NCBI GenBank assembly: GCA_964514665.1
Contig: CAZESH010000013.1
Span: 1-31,963 of the forward strand
Source of the DNA: CAZESH01 sp964514665
GTDB taxonomy: Bacteria; Bacillota; Bacilli; Paenibacillales; KCTC-25726
Length of the DNA: 31,963 nucleotides
Direction of reading: 5' to 3'
In this document: positions 23,354 through 31,760 of the stretch, one piece after another
Layout of the letters: the number at the start of each line of letters is the position of its first letter
Position numbering within the stretch: the stretch's first letter is position 1
Position numbers and translations under genes: made by a program
Notes under the pieces: model-generated
The model's database searches: none
What the model saw: only the letters and a program-made list of their open reading frames with translations
What the model was told of the DNA's origin: nothing

Positions 23354-24448
23354 TCATTCCTCCTCCTTAAGTTCCTCAACCGTTTGTTTTACCCATTCCG
23401 CCGGAACGTCCTTGCGAATTTCCACGGCTCCTATCGCTGTCGGAATCACAAAAACCATGCTGCCTTCCTTGAATTTCTTGTCGTGCATCATCGCTTGCAT
23501 GATCCGATCCGTGCTCAAATGCTGCGGAATCCGCACAGGCAGCCCGAATTTTTTAAATATTCGTTTCGTGTCCGTATAAATATCGGAAGAATATCCGAAG
23601 CGGCCGGCCAGTTTGGCTGAACCGACCATGCCGATGGCAATCGCCTCGCCATGCTGCAGCTCGTTATATCCCGCAACGGCTTCCAATGCATGCCCGATCG
23701 TATGTCCGAGGTTCAAAATCGCCCGCAGATTGTTTTCTTTCTCATCTTTGGACACGACGATCGATTTCACTCTGCATCCGTGGTAAATTGCTGTCATCAG
23801 CGATTGCGGATCCAGCGCAAGCAAATTCACGGCGTGCTCCTCGCACCAAACCGTAAATTCCCGGTCCCAGATAAGCCCGTGCTTTATCACCTCGGATAAG
23901 CCTGAACGCACTTCACGATCGGGAAGCGAAGCCAAGGTGGAAATATCATATAAGACCACCTCAGGCTGGTGAAAGGCCCCAATAATGTTTTTGGCCAACG
24001 GATGATTGACTGCCACTTTGCCGCCGACACTGCTGTCATGGGCCAAAATCGTCGTCGGAATTTGCACGAATTTTATTCCCCGCATGTAGCTTGCAGCCAC
24101 AAAGCCTGCCAAATCACCGACCACACCGCCTCCCAGTGCGACGATCGTTGAATGGCGGTCAAGCCCGCCCTGTAAAGCAGCGGTAATCTGCGTTTCAAAA
24201 ACGGTAAGCGACTTTGATCGTTCCCCGCTTTGCACTATCGATTCGATTACGGTGTAGCCGCCTTCTCGAAGCCGCGATGCGGTCTTGGCCAGATAATGCG
24301 CCGCCACCTTATCATCGGTAATGATCATCAGCGGCGATCCTTTGTAGATGCCGAATTTTTCCATATGTTCCGATACATTGTCCAATAGATCTTCTCCGAT
24401 CAAAATCGGATAGGATCGTTCGCCCAATTCCACAGTCAGCTGTTTCAT
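23354..24448 (-). CDS. aroB: 3-dehydroquinate synthase
   Basis: NAD- and metal-dependent cyclisation of DAHP to 3-dehydroquinate, second step of the shikimate pathway. It is 364 residues long with the NAD-binding GGGVVGD (106-112), the RGIKFVQIPTTILA segment, and the metal-binding HTIGHALE and HGEAIAIG blocks. The ATG at 24448 is 4 bases after the aroC stop; the open frame further upstream lies inside aroC and is not real. Its ribosome binding site (TTGGAG) is within the end of aroC. Confidence 0.96.
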   Translation of the reverse strand: MKQLTVELGERSYPILIGEDLLDNVSEHMEKFGIYKGSPLMIITDDKVAAHYLAKTASRLREGGYTVIESIVQSGERSKSLTVFETQITAALQGGLDRHSTIVALGGGVVGDLAGFVAASYMRGIKFVQIPTTILAHDSSVGGKVAVNHPLAKNIIGAFHQPEVVLYDISTLASLPDREVRSGLSEVIKHGLIWDREFTVWCEEHAVNLLALDPQSLMTAIYHGCRVKSIVVSKDEKENNLRAILNLGHTIGHALEAVAGYNELQHGEAIAIGMVGSAKLAGRFGYSSDIYTDTKRIFKKFGLPVRIPQHLSTDRIMQAMMHDKKFKEGSMVFVIPTAIGAVEIRKDVPAEWVKQTVEELKEEE

Positions 24449-24452
24449 AAGC

Positions 24453-25616
24453 CTAATAACGCTCCAATTGAGCCAAGTAGTTTTCGTAATTGGCGCGGAT
24501 TTCTTCGATGGAATCTCCGCCGAATTTTTCCAGGAAAGCAACGGCGACTTCCCAAGCCACGACATGCTCCATAACCACGCTGGCCGCCGGAACCGCACAA
24601 GCGTCTGAACGTTCAACCTGAGCGGTGAAAGCTTCCTTCGTATCGATATCTACGCTCTGCAGCGGTTTGTACAAAGTGGGGATCGGCTTCATCACGCCGC
24701 GCACGACAATTTGCCCGCCGGTTGTCATGCCGCCTTCAAATCCTCCCAAGCGATTAGACGCTCTGTAAAATCCGCGCTCCTGATCATGCATAATCTCGTC
24801 ATGCACCTGCGAACCCGGAAGCTTGGCCGCTTCAAAGCCGATGCCGAATTCGCACCCCTTGAAAGCATTGATGGAAACAACCGCCTGGGCGATTCTCCCG
24901 TCCAGCTTGCGATCCCATTGAACGTGCGATCCAAGTCCGGCAGGCACGCCTTCGACGATACATTCCACGATGCCGCCGAGCGAATCCCCGTCATTTTTGG
25001 CTTGGTCGATCAGCGCGATCATTTTTTGCTCCGCATCCTTGTCGGTTACACGCACCGGCGAATCTTCGGTAATGCGCACAATATCGTCAACAGGAAGCTC
25101 CTGGCGGTTGATCTCGACCTCGCCGATGCGGATCACTTGTCCGGCCACCTTGATACCGAATTCGCCCAGCAGCTGCCGGGCCACCGCTCCGCAAGCGACG
25201 CGCGCCGCGGTTTCCCGTGCGCTTGAACGCTCCAGAACGTTGCGCAAATCTTTGAGATTATACTTCAAACCGCCGTTCAGGTCGGCATGGCCGGGACGGG
25301 GACGGTGCACCCTGCGCTTTTCCTCGTCGCCGCCTTCAATCGGCTCGATATTCATCACCGAGGTCCAATGCTTCCAATCTTGATTCTCGATCACCAGCGC
25401 AATCGGAGCACCGGTGGTGCGGCCGTGCCTGACCCCGCCGACAACCGCAGCCTGATCCTTTTCAATTTGCATGCGCCTGCCGCGTCCATGGCCTTTTTGA
25501 CGGCGCTGCAGATGATAGTTTACTTCTTCAAAGGAAAAATTCATATTGCTGGGTATGCCCTCAATAATCGCAGTGAGCTGCGGTCCGTGCGTTTCTCCCG
25601 CTGTCAAATATCTCAT
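24453..25616 (-). CDS. aroC: Chorismate synthase
   Basis: FMN-dependent elimination giving chorismate, the branch point for trpE, aroH and mqnA in this window. It is 387 residues long. GETHGP (7-12, catalytic H10), RRQKGHGRGRRMQIE (38-52) and the RSSARETAARVACG block are the family signatures. AGAGGGGG precedes the ATG. It is the first gene after a strong promoter with a structured leader. In B. subtilis this gene is called aroF and sits in the same place after cheR. Confidence 0.98.
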   Translation of the reverse strand: MRYLTAGETHGPQLTAIIEGIPSNMNFSFEEVNYHLQRRQKGHGRGRRMQIEKDQAAVVGGVRHGRTTGAPIALVIENQDWKHWTSVMNIEPIEGGDEEKRRVHRPRPGHADLNGGLKYNLKDLRNVLERSSARETAARVACGAVARQLLGEFGIKVAGQVIRIGEVEINRQELPVDDIVRITEDSPVRVTDKDAEQKMIALIDQAKNDGDSLGGIVECIVEGVPAGLGSHVQWDRKLDGRIAQAVVSINAFKGCEFGIGFEAAKLPGSQVHDEIMHDQERGFYRASNRLGGFEGGMTTGGQIVVRGVMKPIPTLYKPLQSVDIDTKEAFTAQVERSDACAVPAASVVMEHVVAWEVAVAFLEKFGGDSIEEIRANYENYLAQLERY

Positions 25617-25712
25617 GTATGGTTTCCCCCTCTATTATCGCTCGTTTTCCACATTTCCCATCATATACGATTCTGCTGCGAAGTTCCAACAGAAACGATA
25701 AACTTTCATCTG

Positions 25713-25749
25713 AAAAAAAGCGAAAGCGCGTTATCACTTTAGCGCTTTT
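25713..25749 (-). promoter_or_regulatory. Attenuator-like structure in the aroC leader
   Basis: In the leader RNA AAAGCGC (minus strand of 25748-25742) can pair with GCGCTTT (25729-25723), or AAAAGCG (25749-25743) with CGCTTTT (25722-25716). The second choice ends in a T-run (25719-25713). The two stems are mutually exclusive, as in attenuators. It lies about 20-50 bases after the transcription start and about 100 before aroC. Confidence 0.6.
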
Positions 25750-25771
25750 ATGCATAAAACTCCATGGACTC

Positions 25772-25800
25772 ATTATAGTACAGGAAAGCCCGTTTGACAA
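25772..25800 (-). promoter_or_regulatory. Sigma-A promoter of aroC-aroB-aroH
   Basis: Minus-strand TTGTCA (25800-25795), a 17-base spacer and perfect TATAAT (25777-25772). Confidence 0.85.
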
Positions 25801-25835
25801 GAAATCCACACGCCCGACAGTCCTTCCAAAAATCC

Positions 25836-25864
25836 AAAGCCCTCCCATTGTGGAAGGGCTTTTT
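25836..25864 (-). terminator. Terminator after the 55-residue gene
   Basis: AAAGCCCTCC (25836-25845) pairs with GGAAGGGCTTT (25852-25862) with one bulged base. T-rich tails on both sides (TTTTT on plus, GGATTTTT on minus) suggest it can act in both directions. It starts 9 bases after the small gene's stop. Confidence 0.8.
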
Positions 25865-25872
25865 CATTAACC

Positions 25873-26040
25873 TTATTCATTTACCGATTTTTTGCCGTTG
25901 TCCAACTGAAACTGTTCGTCAAACTGTGAATCGTTGATCATGTTCACAACTTGCGGCGCGTCAAGCCCTAGAATCTGCGCACATTCCTGAAGTGTGATAA
26001 AACCTCTGAAATAAGCGGATATGACTTTTCGTTTGTCCAT
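25873..26040 (-). CDS. Small helix-turn-helix-like protein, 55 residues
   Basis: A short gene supported by a good ribosome binding site (GGAGG 8 bases before the ATG), a sensible composition and a terminator right after its stop. The protein starts MDKRKVISAYFRGFITLQEC and continues with AQILGLDAPQVVNMIND, which looks like a helix-turn-helix (residues about 14-37), then a short acidic and Gln-rich tail. It is too short for a full regulator and could be a DNA-binding or adaptor peptide. It follows cheR by 97 bases on the same strand. I do not recognise a named family. Confidence 0.7.
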   Translation of the reverse strand: MDKRKVISAYFRGFITLQECAQILGLDAPQVVNMINDSQFDEQFQLDNGKKSVNE

Positions 26041-26137
26041 TTCAGTATCCTCCCAATATCAGATATCCCTATTATTGGAAAAAGTTGAAACGGATATACT
26101 AGGAGTGTCCGATCCCGAATGCCCGCCGAAATATCCG

Positions 26138-26920
26138 CTATAATTTTTTGTAAAAAAACGTCTCTGCAGACTCCAAACCGAATTTGCCCGGCGTAAAAAT
26201 TTGCTCGGTGCTGCCGATGAATAAAATGCCCCCGCGCTTCAAAGCTTGGGAAAATTTGCGGTAAAGCTCAGCCTTGGCTTCATCGGTAAAATAAATCAGC
26301 ACATTGCGGCAAATAATCAAATCAAAGTCCTGTTCAAAGGAATCGTTGAGCAGATTGCCCTTTTGATATTGAACGGCTTTTTTCAGCTTTTCGGAAACGT
26401 GGAAAAGCCCCTGATCGAACGCAAAGTATTTTTTCAGATACAATGACGGCACTTCCTTGACCGCTCTCTCGATATAGGCTCCTTTTCTCGCCTTTTCCAA
26501 CGCTCCGTCATCGATGTCCGTGGCGATCACTTTGGAAGCTTCTAGCGCATGCAGTTCGTTCAAGATCATCGCCAGCGTATAAGGCTCTTCGCCGGTCGAG
26601 CATGCCGCGCTCCAGCATTTTAAGCGGCTGTGCTTTTTCAGCATTTCGGGAATGAATTGTTTCTCAAGTGTCTCCCATCGGTTGGCGTTGCGCCAAAATT
26701 CGGAGACGTTGATCGTCATGCGATCGTAAAATTCATATAACAGCGCTTTGTCGCTCATTAATGCGTCGAAGAAAGAAGTAAAGGTGTCAAAGCCTTTTTT
26801 CATGCGAAAGGTGGTCAGTCTCCGCTTCATCTGGGTTTCCTTGTAAAGGGCCAAATCGATGGCTGTGGCTGCTTTGAGCTTCTTGACAAAATTCAGAAAA
26901 TCCAGATCCTGCTGTTCCAT
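26138..26920 (-). CDS. cheR: Chemotaxis protein methyltransferase CheR
   Basis: Methylates glutamates on chemoreceptors using S-adenosylmethionine. It is 260 residues long. The N-terminal helical domain contains KETQMKRRL (28-36); the conserved TINVSEFWRN (69-78) and the SAM-binding loop CWSAACSTGEEPYTLA (102-117) follow, then DIDDGALEKAR and ICRNVLIYF. The ATG at 26920 follows GGGGA by 7 bases; a TTG one codon earlier is possible. It sits between ndk and aroC as in B. subtilis. No other chemotaxis gene is nearby. Confidence 0.96.
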   Translation of the reverse strand: MEQQDLDFLNFVKKLKAATAIDLALYKETQMKRRLTTFRMKKGFDTFTSFFDALMSDKALLYEFYDRMTINVSEFWRNANRWETLEKQFIPEMLKKHSRLKCWSAACSTGEEPYTLAMILNELHALEASKVIATDIDDGALEKARKGAYIERAVKEVPSLYLKKYFAFDQGLFHVSEKLKKAVQYQKGNLLNDSFEQDFDLIICRNVLIYFTDEAKAELYRKFSQALKRGGILFIGSTEQIFTPGKFGLESAETFFYKKL

Positions 26921-27020
26921 CAAACGTTCCCCGTTTCATCGTAAAATGTTCTGAGATAACTTATTCCATAAGAAATGAATACTTCCTTCTGCATGATCTC
27001 AAGAATTCAAAAATGGTCAA

Positions 27021-27069
27021 TAAAAAAGAACCGCCAATTCCACTTTTACAGCGGTTTTGAAGGTTCTTT
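27021..27069 (-). terminator. Terminator after ndk
   Basis: AAAGAACC (27025-27032) pairs with GGTTCTTT (27062-27069), and alternatively AACCGC with GCGGTT inside the same region. The minus strand continues into TTTTTTATT. It separates the menaquinone operon from cheR. Confidence 0.75.
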
Positions 27070-27108
27070 GCACTGCTTGTTTTCCTGCCCAGGTCTGTCC
27101 CTGGAAAT

Positions 27109-27552
27109 TTAAATCCAGCTTGCCACCGCTCTGTCGTAATTCACCAATTCTTCAGGAGCAAAGAAATTGGCAATTTCACGGGCAGCGCTTTCCGGAGAAT
27201 CGGAGCCATGGATAATGTTCATGCCCATGTGAACCGCATAATCGCCGCGAATCGTGCCGGGCAGGGCATCGACCGGATTGGTTTTGCCCATCATCGTCCT
27301 GGAGACGGAAATGACGTTGTCGCCCTGCCATACCATGGCAAATACGGGACCCGAAGTGATAAACTCCACCAATTCCCCGAAAAAAGGTTTTTCGCCGTGC
27401 TCCGCATAATGTGTTTCAGCCTGCGTTTTGGAAATGCCCATCAGCTTGCAGCCTGCCAGTTGGAAACCCTTTTGCTCGAATCTTTTTACGATCTCGCCGA
27501 TCAGTCCTCTTTGTACACCGTCGGGCTTTACCATCAGAAAAGTTTGTTCCAT
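27109..27552 (-). CDS. ndk: Nucleoside diphosphate kinase
   Basis: Transfers the gamma phosphate of ATP to NDPs through a phosphohistidine. It is 147 residues long with the catalytic H115 in NIIHGSDS and the KPDGVQRGLIG opening. TAGGAGG 6 bases before the ATG at 27552 fixes the start; a longer in-frame extension to 27615 reaches into hepT and is not family-like. It is 40 bases after hepT and ends the hepS-menG-ubiX-mqnA-hepT-ndk cluster. Confidence 0.98.
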   Translation of the reverse strand: MEQTFLMVKPDGVQRGLIGEIVKRFEQKGFQLAGCKLMGISKTQAETHYAEHGEKPFFGELVEFITSGPVFAMVWQGDNVISVSRTMMGKTNPVDALPGTIRGDYAVHMGMNIIHGSDSPESAAREIANFFAPEELVNYDRAVASWI

Positions 27553-27592
27553 GTTTTTTCCTCCTATGTATGTAAAAGTGTTTTGCAACGTT

Positions 27593-28567
27593 TTAAAAAG
27601 AACGATTGCCGACAAAAAAAGCGATCTCCCGCAAATTGCGCGAGGCTTCGTTATCCGGCAAGCGCTTCAGCGCTTTCAGCGCTTTCTCGATGTACTGCGC
27701 AGCCAGCTTTTCCGACTGCTTCATACCAGGGCTTTTACGCATGCGGGCCACGAGCGAATCAATCATTTCTTTATCCTGCGTTTGTTGAATATGGCGTATA
27801 TCCGCCAGCAGCGAATCCCTCATTCCGGCATCGCACAGGGAAAGAATCACCGGAAGCGTGATATTGCCCTGCTTGATGTCGCTGCCGGGCGGCTTGCCCA
27901 ACTGCTTTTCGCTCCCCGTCAAGTCGAGGATGTCGTCGCGTATTTGAAAAGCCATGCCGACGTTGTAGCCGTATGCATACAAAGCGCGTACAGCCTCGGG
28001 AGGCGCTTCGGCAGCCATTCCCCCAAGCTCGCAGCTGACGGCGATCAAAAGCGCAGTTTTGCGGCGAATGCGCAGCAGATAATCGCGTACAGTTTGCTCT
28101 GTGTTGAAAAAGAAGCGGATTTGCTCCATTTCGCCGATCGACATCTGTACAATCGCTCTGGACAAGGCGCGGTGGATATCCGGATTTTCCAGCTCAGTCA
28201 TCACCGTAAGCGCCTTGGCAAAAATGTAGTCGCCGGTATACATGGCCACCCGGTTGTCCCACTTCGACTTTACTGTCAGCTTTCCCCGACGGAGGTTTGC
28301 ATCGTCAATCACGTCATCATGGACAAGCGAGGCCATATGGATCAGCTCCAGCGCTACTGCAACGGACTTCAATCGCTCCAGATCATAGCCGCCGAAACGG
28401 CCGGACAGCAAGACAAAAACAGGCCGAAGTCTTTTGCCGCCGGCTTTGAGCAAATGAAGCGAAGTTTCCGTCAGCAGGGGAAGCTCGGAGAGAACGCTTT
28501 TTTCAAGCTCCTGCTCAATGTAAGCAATATCTTCTTTTAAACGGGAGTAGATATCCAATAATTTCAT
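27593..28567 (-). CDS. hepT: Heptaprenyl diphosphate synthase component II
   Basis: Catalytic subunit of the two-component prenyltransferase that makes the C35 side chain of menaquinone-7. It is 324 residues long with the first aspartate-rich motif DDVID (84-88) and the second DDILD (211-215), plus the GGKRLRP start motif (43-49). It works as a heterodimer with HepS. Its ATG overlaps the mqnA stop by 4 bases (ATGA), tying side-chain and head-group synthesis together. Confidence 0.95.
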   Translation of the reverse strand: MKLLDIYSRLKEDIAYIEQELEKSVLSELPLLTETSLHLLKAGGKRLRPVFVLLSGRFGGYDLERLKSVAVALELIHMASLVHDDVIDDANLRRGKLTVKSKWDNRVAMYTGDYIFAKALTVMTELENPDIHRALSRAIVQMSIGEMEQIRFFFNTEQTVRDYLLRIRRKTALLIAVSCELGGMAAEAPPEAVRALYAYGYNVGMAFQIRDDILDLTGSEKQLGKPPGSDIKQGNITLPVILSLCDAGMRDSLLADIRHIQQTQDKEMIDSLVARMRKSPGMKQSEKLAAQYIEKALKALKRLPDNEASRNLREIAFFVGNRSF

Positions 28568-29427
28568 TCTTTCACCTGTACCGTTCTTTTATGTTCCCAT
28601 ATTCGCAGCGAGACCTCGTTACTGATCAAACCGAGTTCGTAAGCGTAACGGAAATACAGCGATAAGCCTTCCTGCTGCTGTTGATCAAAGTCGTAGCATA
28701 AATTGGAAAAGTATTGCTGCCAATAATCATAGGTGCCGCCGATTTTGCGCTGCGCCGTGCGAATCATTTCTTCCGGATGGCGCAAGCTCTCGCTTTTGCT
28801 TTTTTGAAAAGCGGCCAAGATTTGCGTCACCAGATCGGGATGCCTTTCCACCGTTTCCTGACGCACCGACCAAACGGCAAAGGACATCCATTTTCCCGTC
28901 AGTTCTCTCCATTTTTCACCAAGGTCGATCACTTCATACCCGTGATTCGACCAGCTTGCCTTAATCGCATCGTCACCGATCAACAGCGCTGCGTCCATGT
29001 TGTTCATCATCTCATGGAGGGACGGGAAAGCAAAGGTATACTCGGGCTTGCCGCCATGGAACTTCTCGATGATGATTTTCAGCAGATTTACGGAAGTGGC
29101 GGAAGTGGTCGGCAGCGCAATCCTGCCATTGATCACCCGCTCGAAAGGCTTCTTGTAAAATAACAGGATGGAATTCACTTTGCCGTAGGCGCTGACCGAC
29201 AAATCCGGAAACAACAAGTACCGTTTGCAGTTTTCTCCATAAGCAAAGGAAGAAATCGGCCCCATGTCCGTTTCACCCAGCGCCATCGCCCTGTTCAATT
29301 CGGTTGGAACCTGTTGTATCATTTCGATATCGGCGCCCAGCTCGTCATGCGGAAAGTAATAAAAAATCGGCCATACATTCGTATAGTTAATTTTCCCGAT
29401 GCGAATCTTCAAGTTCCGATCGTTCAT
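28564..29427 (-). CDS. mqnA: Chorismate dehydratase MqnA (futalosine pathway of menaquinone synthesis)
   Basis: Removes water from chorismate to give 3-(1-carboxyvinyloxy)benzoate, first step of the futalosine pathway. It is 287 residues long with a periplasmic-binding-protein-like fold. Family features include RIGKINYTNVWPIFY (9-23), MGPISSFAYG near 55-64, the PTTSATSVNLL segment, and LLIGDDAIKA near 147-156. B. subtilis uses MenFDHCEB instead, so this gene marks a different menaquinone route. Its first 41 bases overlap ubiX; GGGGAG precedes the ATG. MqnB, C and D are not in the window. Confidence 0.92.
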   Translation of the reverse strand: MNDRNLKIRIGKINYTNVWPIFYYFPHDELGADIEMIQQVPTELNRAMALGETDMGPISSFAYGENCKRYLLFPDLSVSAYGKVNSILLFYKKPFERVINGRIALPTTSATSVNLLKIIIEKFHGGKPEYTFAFPSLHEMMNNMDAALLIGDDAIKASWSNHGYEVIDLGEKWRELTGKWMSFAVWSVRQETVERHPDLVTQILAAFQKSKSESLRHPEEMIRTAQRKIGGTYDYWQQYFSNLCYDFDQQQQEGLSLYFRYAYELGLISNEVSLRIWEHKRTVQVKE

Positions 29428-30037
29428 GCTTATCTCCCCATCTTTTGTACAAATCGTGGTCTATTCCCATGGCGTCCAATACTTTTCCGACCATAAAAGA
29501 AATCAGTTGATCAAGAGATTCCGGCAAATGATAAAACGCAGGCATCGCCGGGATAAGATGGACTCCCAATTGCGACAGGGTCAACATATTTTGCAAATGG
29601 ATGCTGTTGAGCGGCGTCTCTCTGGGAACGACGATGAGCTTGCGCTTCTCTTTCAGAATGACATCCGCGGCCCTTTCCAGCAGATTGTCCGACATGCCGT
29701 GGGCAATCGCCGCAAGCGTGCCCATTGAGCAGGGAATAATCACCATGCCTTCCGTCAAAAAAGACCCGCTGGCGATTGAAGCCCCGATATCCTGCGTCGG
29801 GAAAAGCTGATAACGCCCCTCGTAGGAAGCGAAATGGCGCTCCAGTTCTTCCTTCCTGCGGGATGTCTTCCAGCCCAGCTCATCATGCAGCACCCTCCAG
29901 CCCGCATCCGTTACCACCAAATGAACGTCGATCCCGCCGGCAAGCAGCTCTTGAATCAGCTTGACTGCATACACTGCCCCGCTAGCCCCGGTAATCCCGA
30001 TGATCCAGGGCTTGCCGCGCGAAGAGGCTTGGGCCAT
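29387..30037 (-). CDS. ubiX: Flavin prenyltransferase, UbiX family
   Basis: Makes prenylated FMN, the cofactor of UbiD-type decarboxylases. It is 216 residues long with GITGASGAVYA (14-24) at the flavin phosphate site and later PCSMGTLAAIAHG and VPRETPLNSIHLQNM, which are family hallmarks. Its place between menG and mqnA suggests it serves the UbiD-like decarboxylase of the futalosine route. The start overlaps the menG stop by one base (TAATG), and its end overlaps mqnA by 41 bases. The C-terminal tail after about residue 190 is variable and charged. Confidence 0.93.
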   Translation of the reverse strand: MAQASSRGKPWIIGITGASGAVYAVKLIQELLAGGIDVHLVVTDAGWRVLHDELGWKTSRRKEELERHFASYEGRYQLFPTQDIGASIASGSFLTEGMVIIPCSMGTLAAIAHGMSDNLLERAADVILKEKRKLIVVPRETPLNSIHLQNMLTLSQLGVHLIPAMPAFYHLPESLDQLISFMVGKVLDAMGIDHDLYKRWGDKHERSELEDSHREN

Positions 30038-30756
30038 TACCAGGCACCGCCCTTCGTGCCGATATGCAGCGCTGCAATGCCTCCCGTCAGCGGATAGGCT
30101 TGTACATTTTCAAGCCCGATTTGACCACGGAAAATATCGGCCAGCTGCCTATGATCGGGAAACGCGATAAGCGATTCCGGGAGCCACTTGTACTGCTCGT
30201 ATTTTTTGGCGACCAGCTTGCCCAGGAGCGGCAGCACCTTGCGGAAATAAAAATAATAAATCGATTTGAACGGCTGGGAGGTCGGCTTTGAAAGTTCCAG
30301 GCAAACCACCTTGCCACCCGGCTTGACGACCCGCTTCATCTCCTGCAGCACCTGTATGATATCCGGCACGTTTCTTAGTCCGAAGCCGATCGTCGCATAG
30401 TCGAAAGTATTGTCGGCAAAAGGAAGCTCCATGGCATTGCCGCACACAAGCTCGACCTTGTCGGAGAGCCCTGCATGCTCCAGCTTGCTTTTCCCCACAT
30501 CCAGCATATTTTGACTGAAATCAAGTCCCACCACCTTGCCGGAGCCGCTGGATTCGGCGATCGCGATCGTCCAATCGCAAGTGCCGCAGCATAGGTCGAT
30601 TGCCGATTCTCCAGGCTTCACATCGATTTTCTTCATTGTAAATTTGCGCCACGCCTTATGCCTGCGAAAACTGAGCAGGTCATTCATCATGTCATATTTC
30701 ATGGCGATACTCTCAAAAACGGAATGGACAAACTGTTCCTTCGATTTGGCTTCCAT
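30037..30756 (-). CDS. menG: Demethylmenaquinone methyltransferase
   Basis: SAM-dependent C-methylation that completes menaquinone. It is 239 residues long with motif I AIDLCCGTCDWT (52-63), GLDFSQNML and the family-specific FGLRNVPD and MKRVVKPGG blocks. Also called ubiE or menH in B. subtilis. The ATG at 30756 follows GAGGTG by 6 bases; a GTG 9 bases earlier lies in that site. It starts 10 bases after hepS. Confidence 0.96.
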   Translation of the reverse strand: MEAKSKEQFVHSVFESIAMKYDMMNDLLSFRRHKAWRKFTMKKIDVKPGESAIDLCCGTCDWTIAIAESSGSGKVVGLDFSQNMLDVGKSKLEHAGLSDKVELVCGNAMELPFADNTFDYATIGFGLRNVPDIIQVLQEMKRVVKPGGKVVCLELSKPTSQPFKSIYYFYFRKVLPLLGKLVAKKYEQYKWLPESLIAFPDHRQLADIFRGQIGLENVQAYPLTGGIAALHIGTKGGAW

Positions 30757-30766
30757 ACATCTCACC

Positions 30767-31627
30767 TCATATTTCTTCGAGCATTTTGGGCTGTGAGACG
30801 TACCGCAAGAAAGGTTGAATCAGCTGCATCAGCTCGGATATAGCGTTTTCCGACTTCAAAGCTTCAATTCTTGATTTCAACAGTTTCGCCTGGGCTTCGA
30901 ACACCTTGAACAAAGCAGGTCGAACCTCGTACTTCACCATCAATTTTTTCAGCTTTGCCTCATCCAGCCGGGCAGCGGTCAACCATTCCCTTTCTTCACG
31001 GTTCACGCTTTGCAGCAAATACCAGTACCCCCAACTGTCGCGAAAGGCTTCATCCTGCTGGCTGCGGTCGATTTCCGCAAGCAGCACCTCGCAGTTGGCG
31101 AATCCTTCCAAAATTTCGGGCCAATAAGTATGATACAGATCTTCCATCATTTCTGAAAAGGTAAGAAACAATTCGCTGTTGATTTTGACCCTGCTGCGAA
31201 TATACTCCTCAGCGGAGAGGGTCAGCTGCTTCATCCGTTGATAAACATTCATTTTTATCCGGTTGACCTCACAAATCGCATGCGACAATCTCCCGATCAA
31301 ATCGATGCGGCCCTCCTGCGCCAAAAGATGATAAAAACGGCTGCTGAAATAATCGCCCGCCAACACCTTCAACTGCTTGGAACGCATCGATTCCCCGTGT
31401 TCCGAGCCGGATGTCTGAATAAGATCGTGCGTATCCATCGCCATCTGAACCAATGACGTAACCAAGGCAAACAGTTCGCTTGAATTGGCGTTATTGCGGC
31501 TTCCCTTTAAGAATAAATAAAGCAATTTCGCTCTTGAATCGGGATAATCCGGCAGCATGGTATGCGCTTGAATCATATCGTAATGCGTATATTTGCGGGC
31601 GAGTTCGGAAATCCGGTTTAGTTTCAT
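30767..31627 (-). CDS. hepS: Heptaprenyl diphosphate synthase component I
   Basis: Non-catalytic partner of HepT, which helps set the C35 chain length. It is 286 residues long and all-helical. Family features include LVTSLVQMAMDTHDLI near 57-72, LAGDYFSSRFYHLLA near 89-103, and a long helical C-terminus. The family is divergent, so context with menG and hepT carries much of the weight. The ATG at 31627 has GGAGG 8 bases upstream. Confidence 0.9.
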   Translation of the reverse strand: MKLNRISELARKYTHYDMIQAHTMLPDYPDSRAKLLYLFLKGSRNNANSSELFALVTSLVQMAMDTHDLIQTSGSEHGESMRSKQLKVLAGDYFSSRFYHLLAQEGRIDLIGRLSHAICEVNRIKMNVYQRMKQLTLSAEEYIRSRVKINSELFLTFSEMMEDLYHTYWPEILEGFANCEVLLAEIDRSQQDEAFRDSWGYWYLLQSVNREEREWLTAARLDEAKLKKLMVKYEVRPALFKVFEAQAKLLKSRIEALKSENAISELMQLIQPFLRYVSQPKMLEEI

Positions 31628-31687
31628 TAAAAGTGCCTCCGAAATTCTTCTCAAAGAAGCGATATTTCACATCGCATAATGCAGATA

Positions 31688-31716
31688 ATTATATCATAAG
31701 CTTGCTCAATTCGCAC
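31688..31716 (-). promoter_or_regulatory. Extended -10 promoter upstream of hepS
   Basis: Minus-strand TGATATAAT (31696-31688) combines a TG extension and a perfect TATAAT. The expected -35 position (GTGCGA) is poor, as is usual for extended -10 promoters. A small GCGAT/ATCGC hairpin follows in the leader. Confidence 0.65.
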
Positions 31717-31760
31717 ATCAAGCCATCGATGATCGTGAAAATAAGGGTGACAATCTCCGC

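Noticed and set aside
25561..25848. 95-codon minus-strand frame over the aroC leader
   Set aside because: It begins upstream of the aroC promoter, crosses it and the attenuator, and overlaps aroC out of frame.
27428..28540. 370-codon open frame on the plus strand
   Set aside because: It lies antisense to hepT and ndk, has no ribosome binding site and no family-like sequence; it is a shadow of the coding bias on the other strand.
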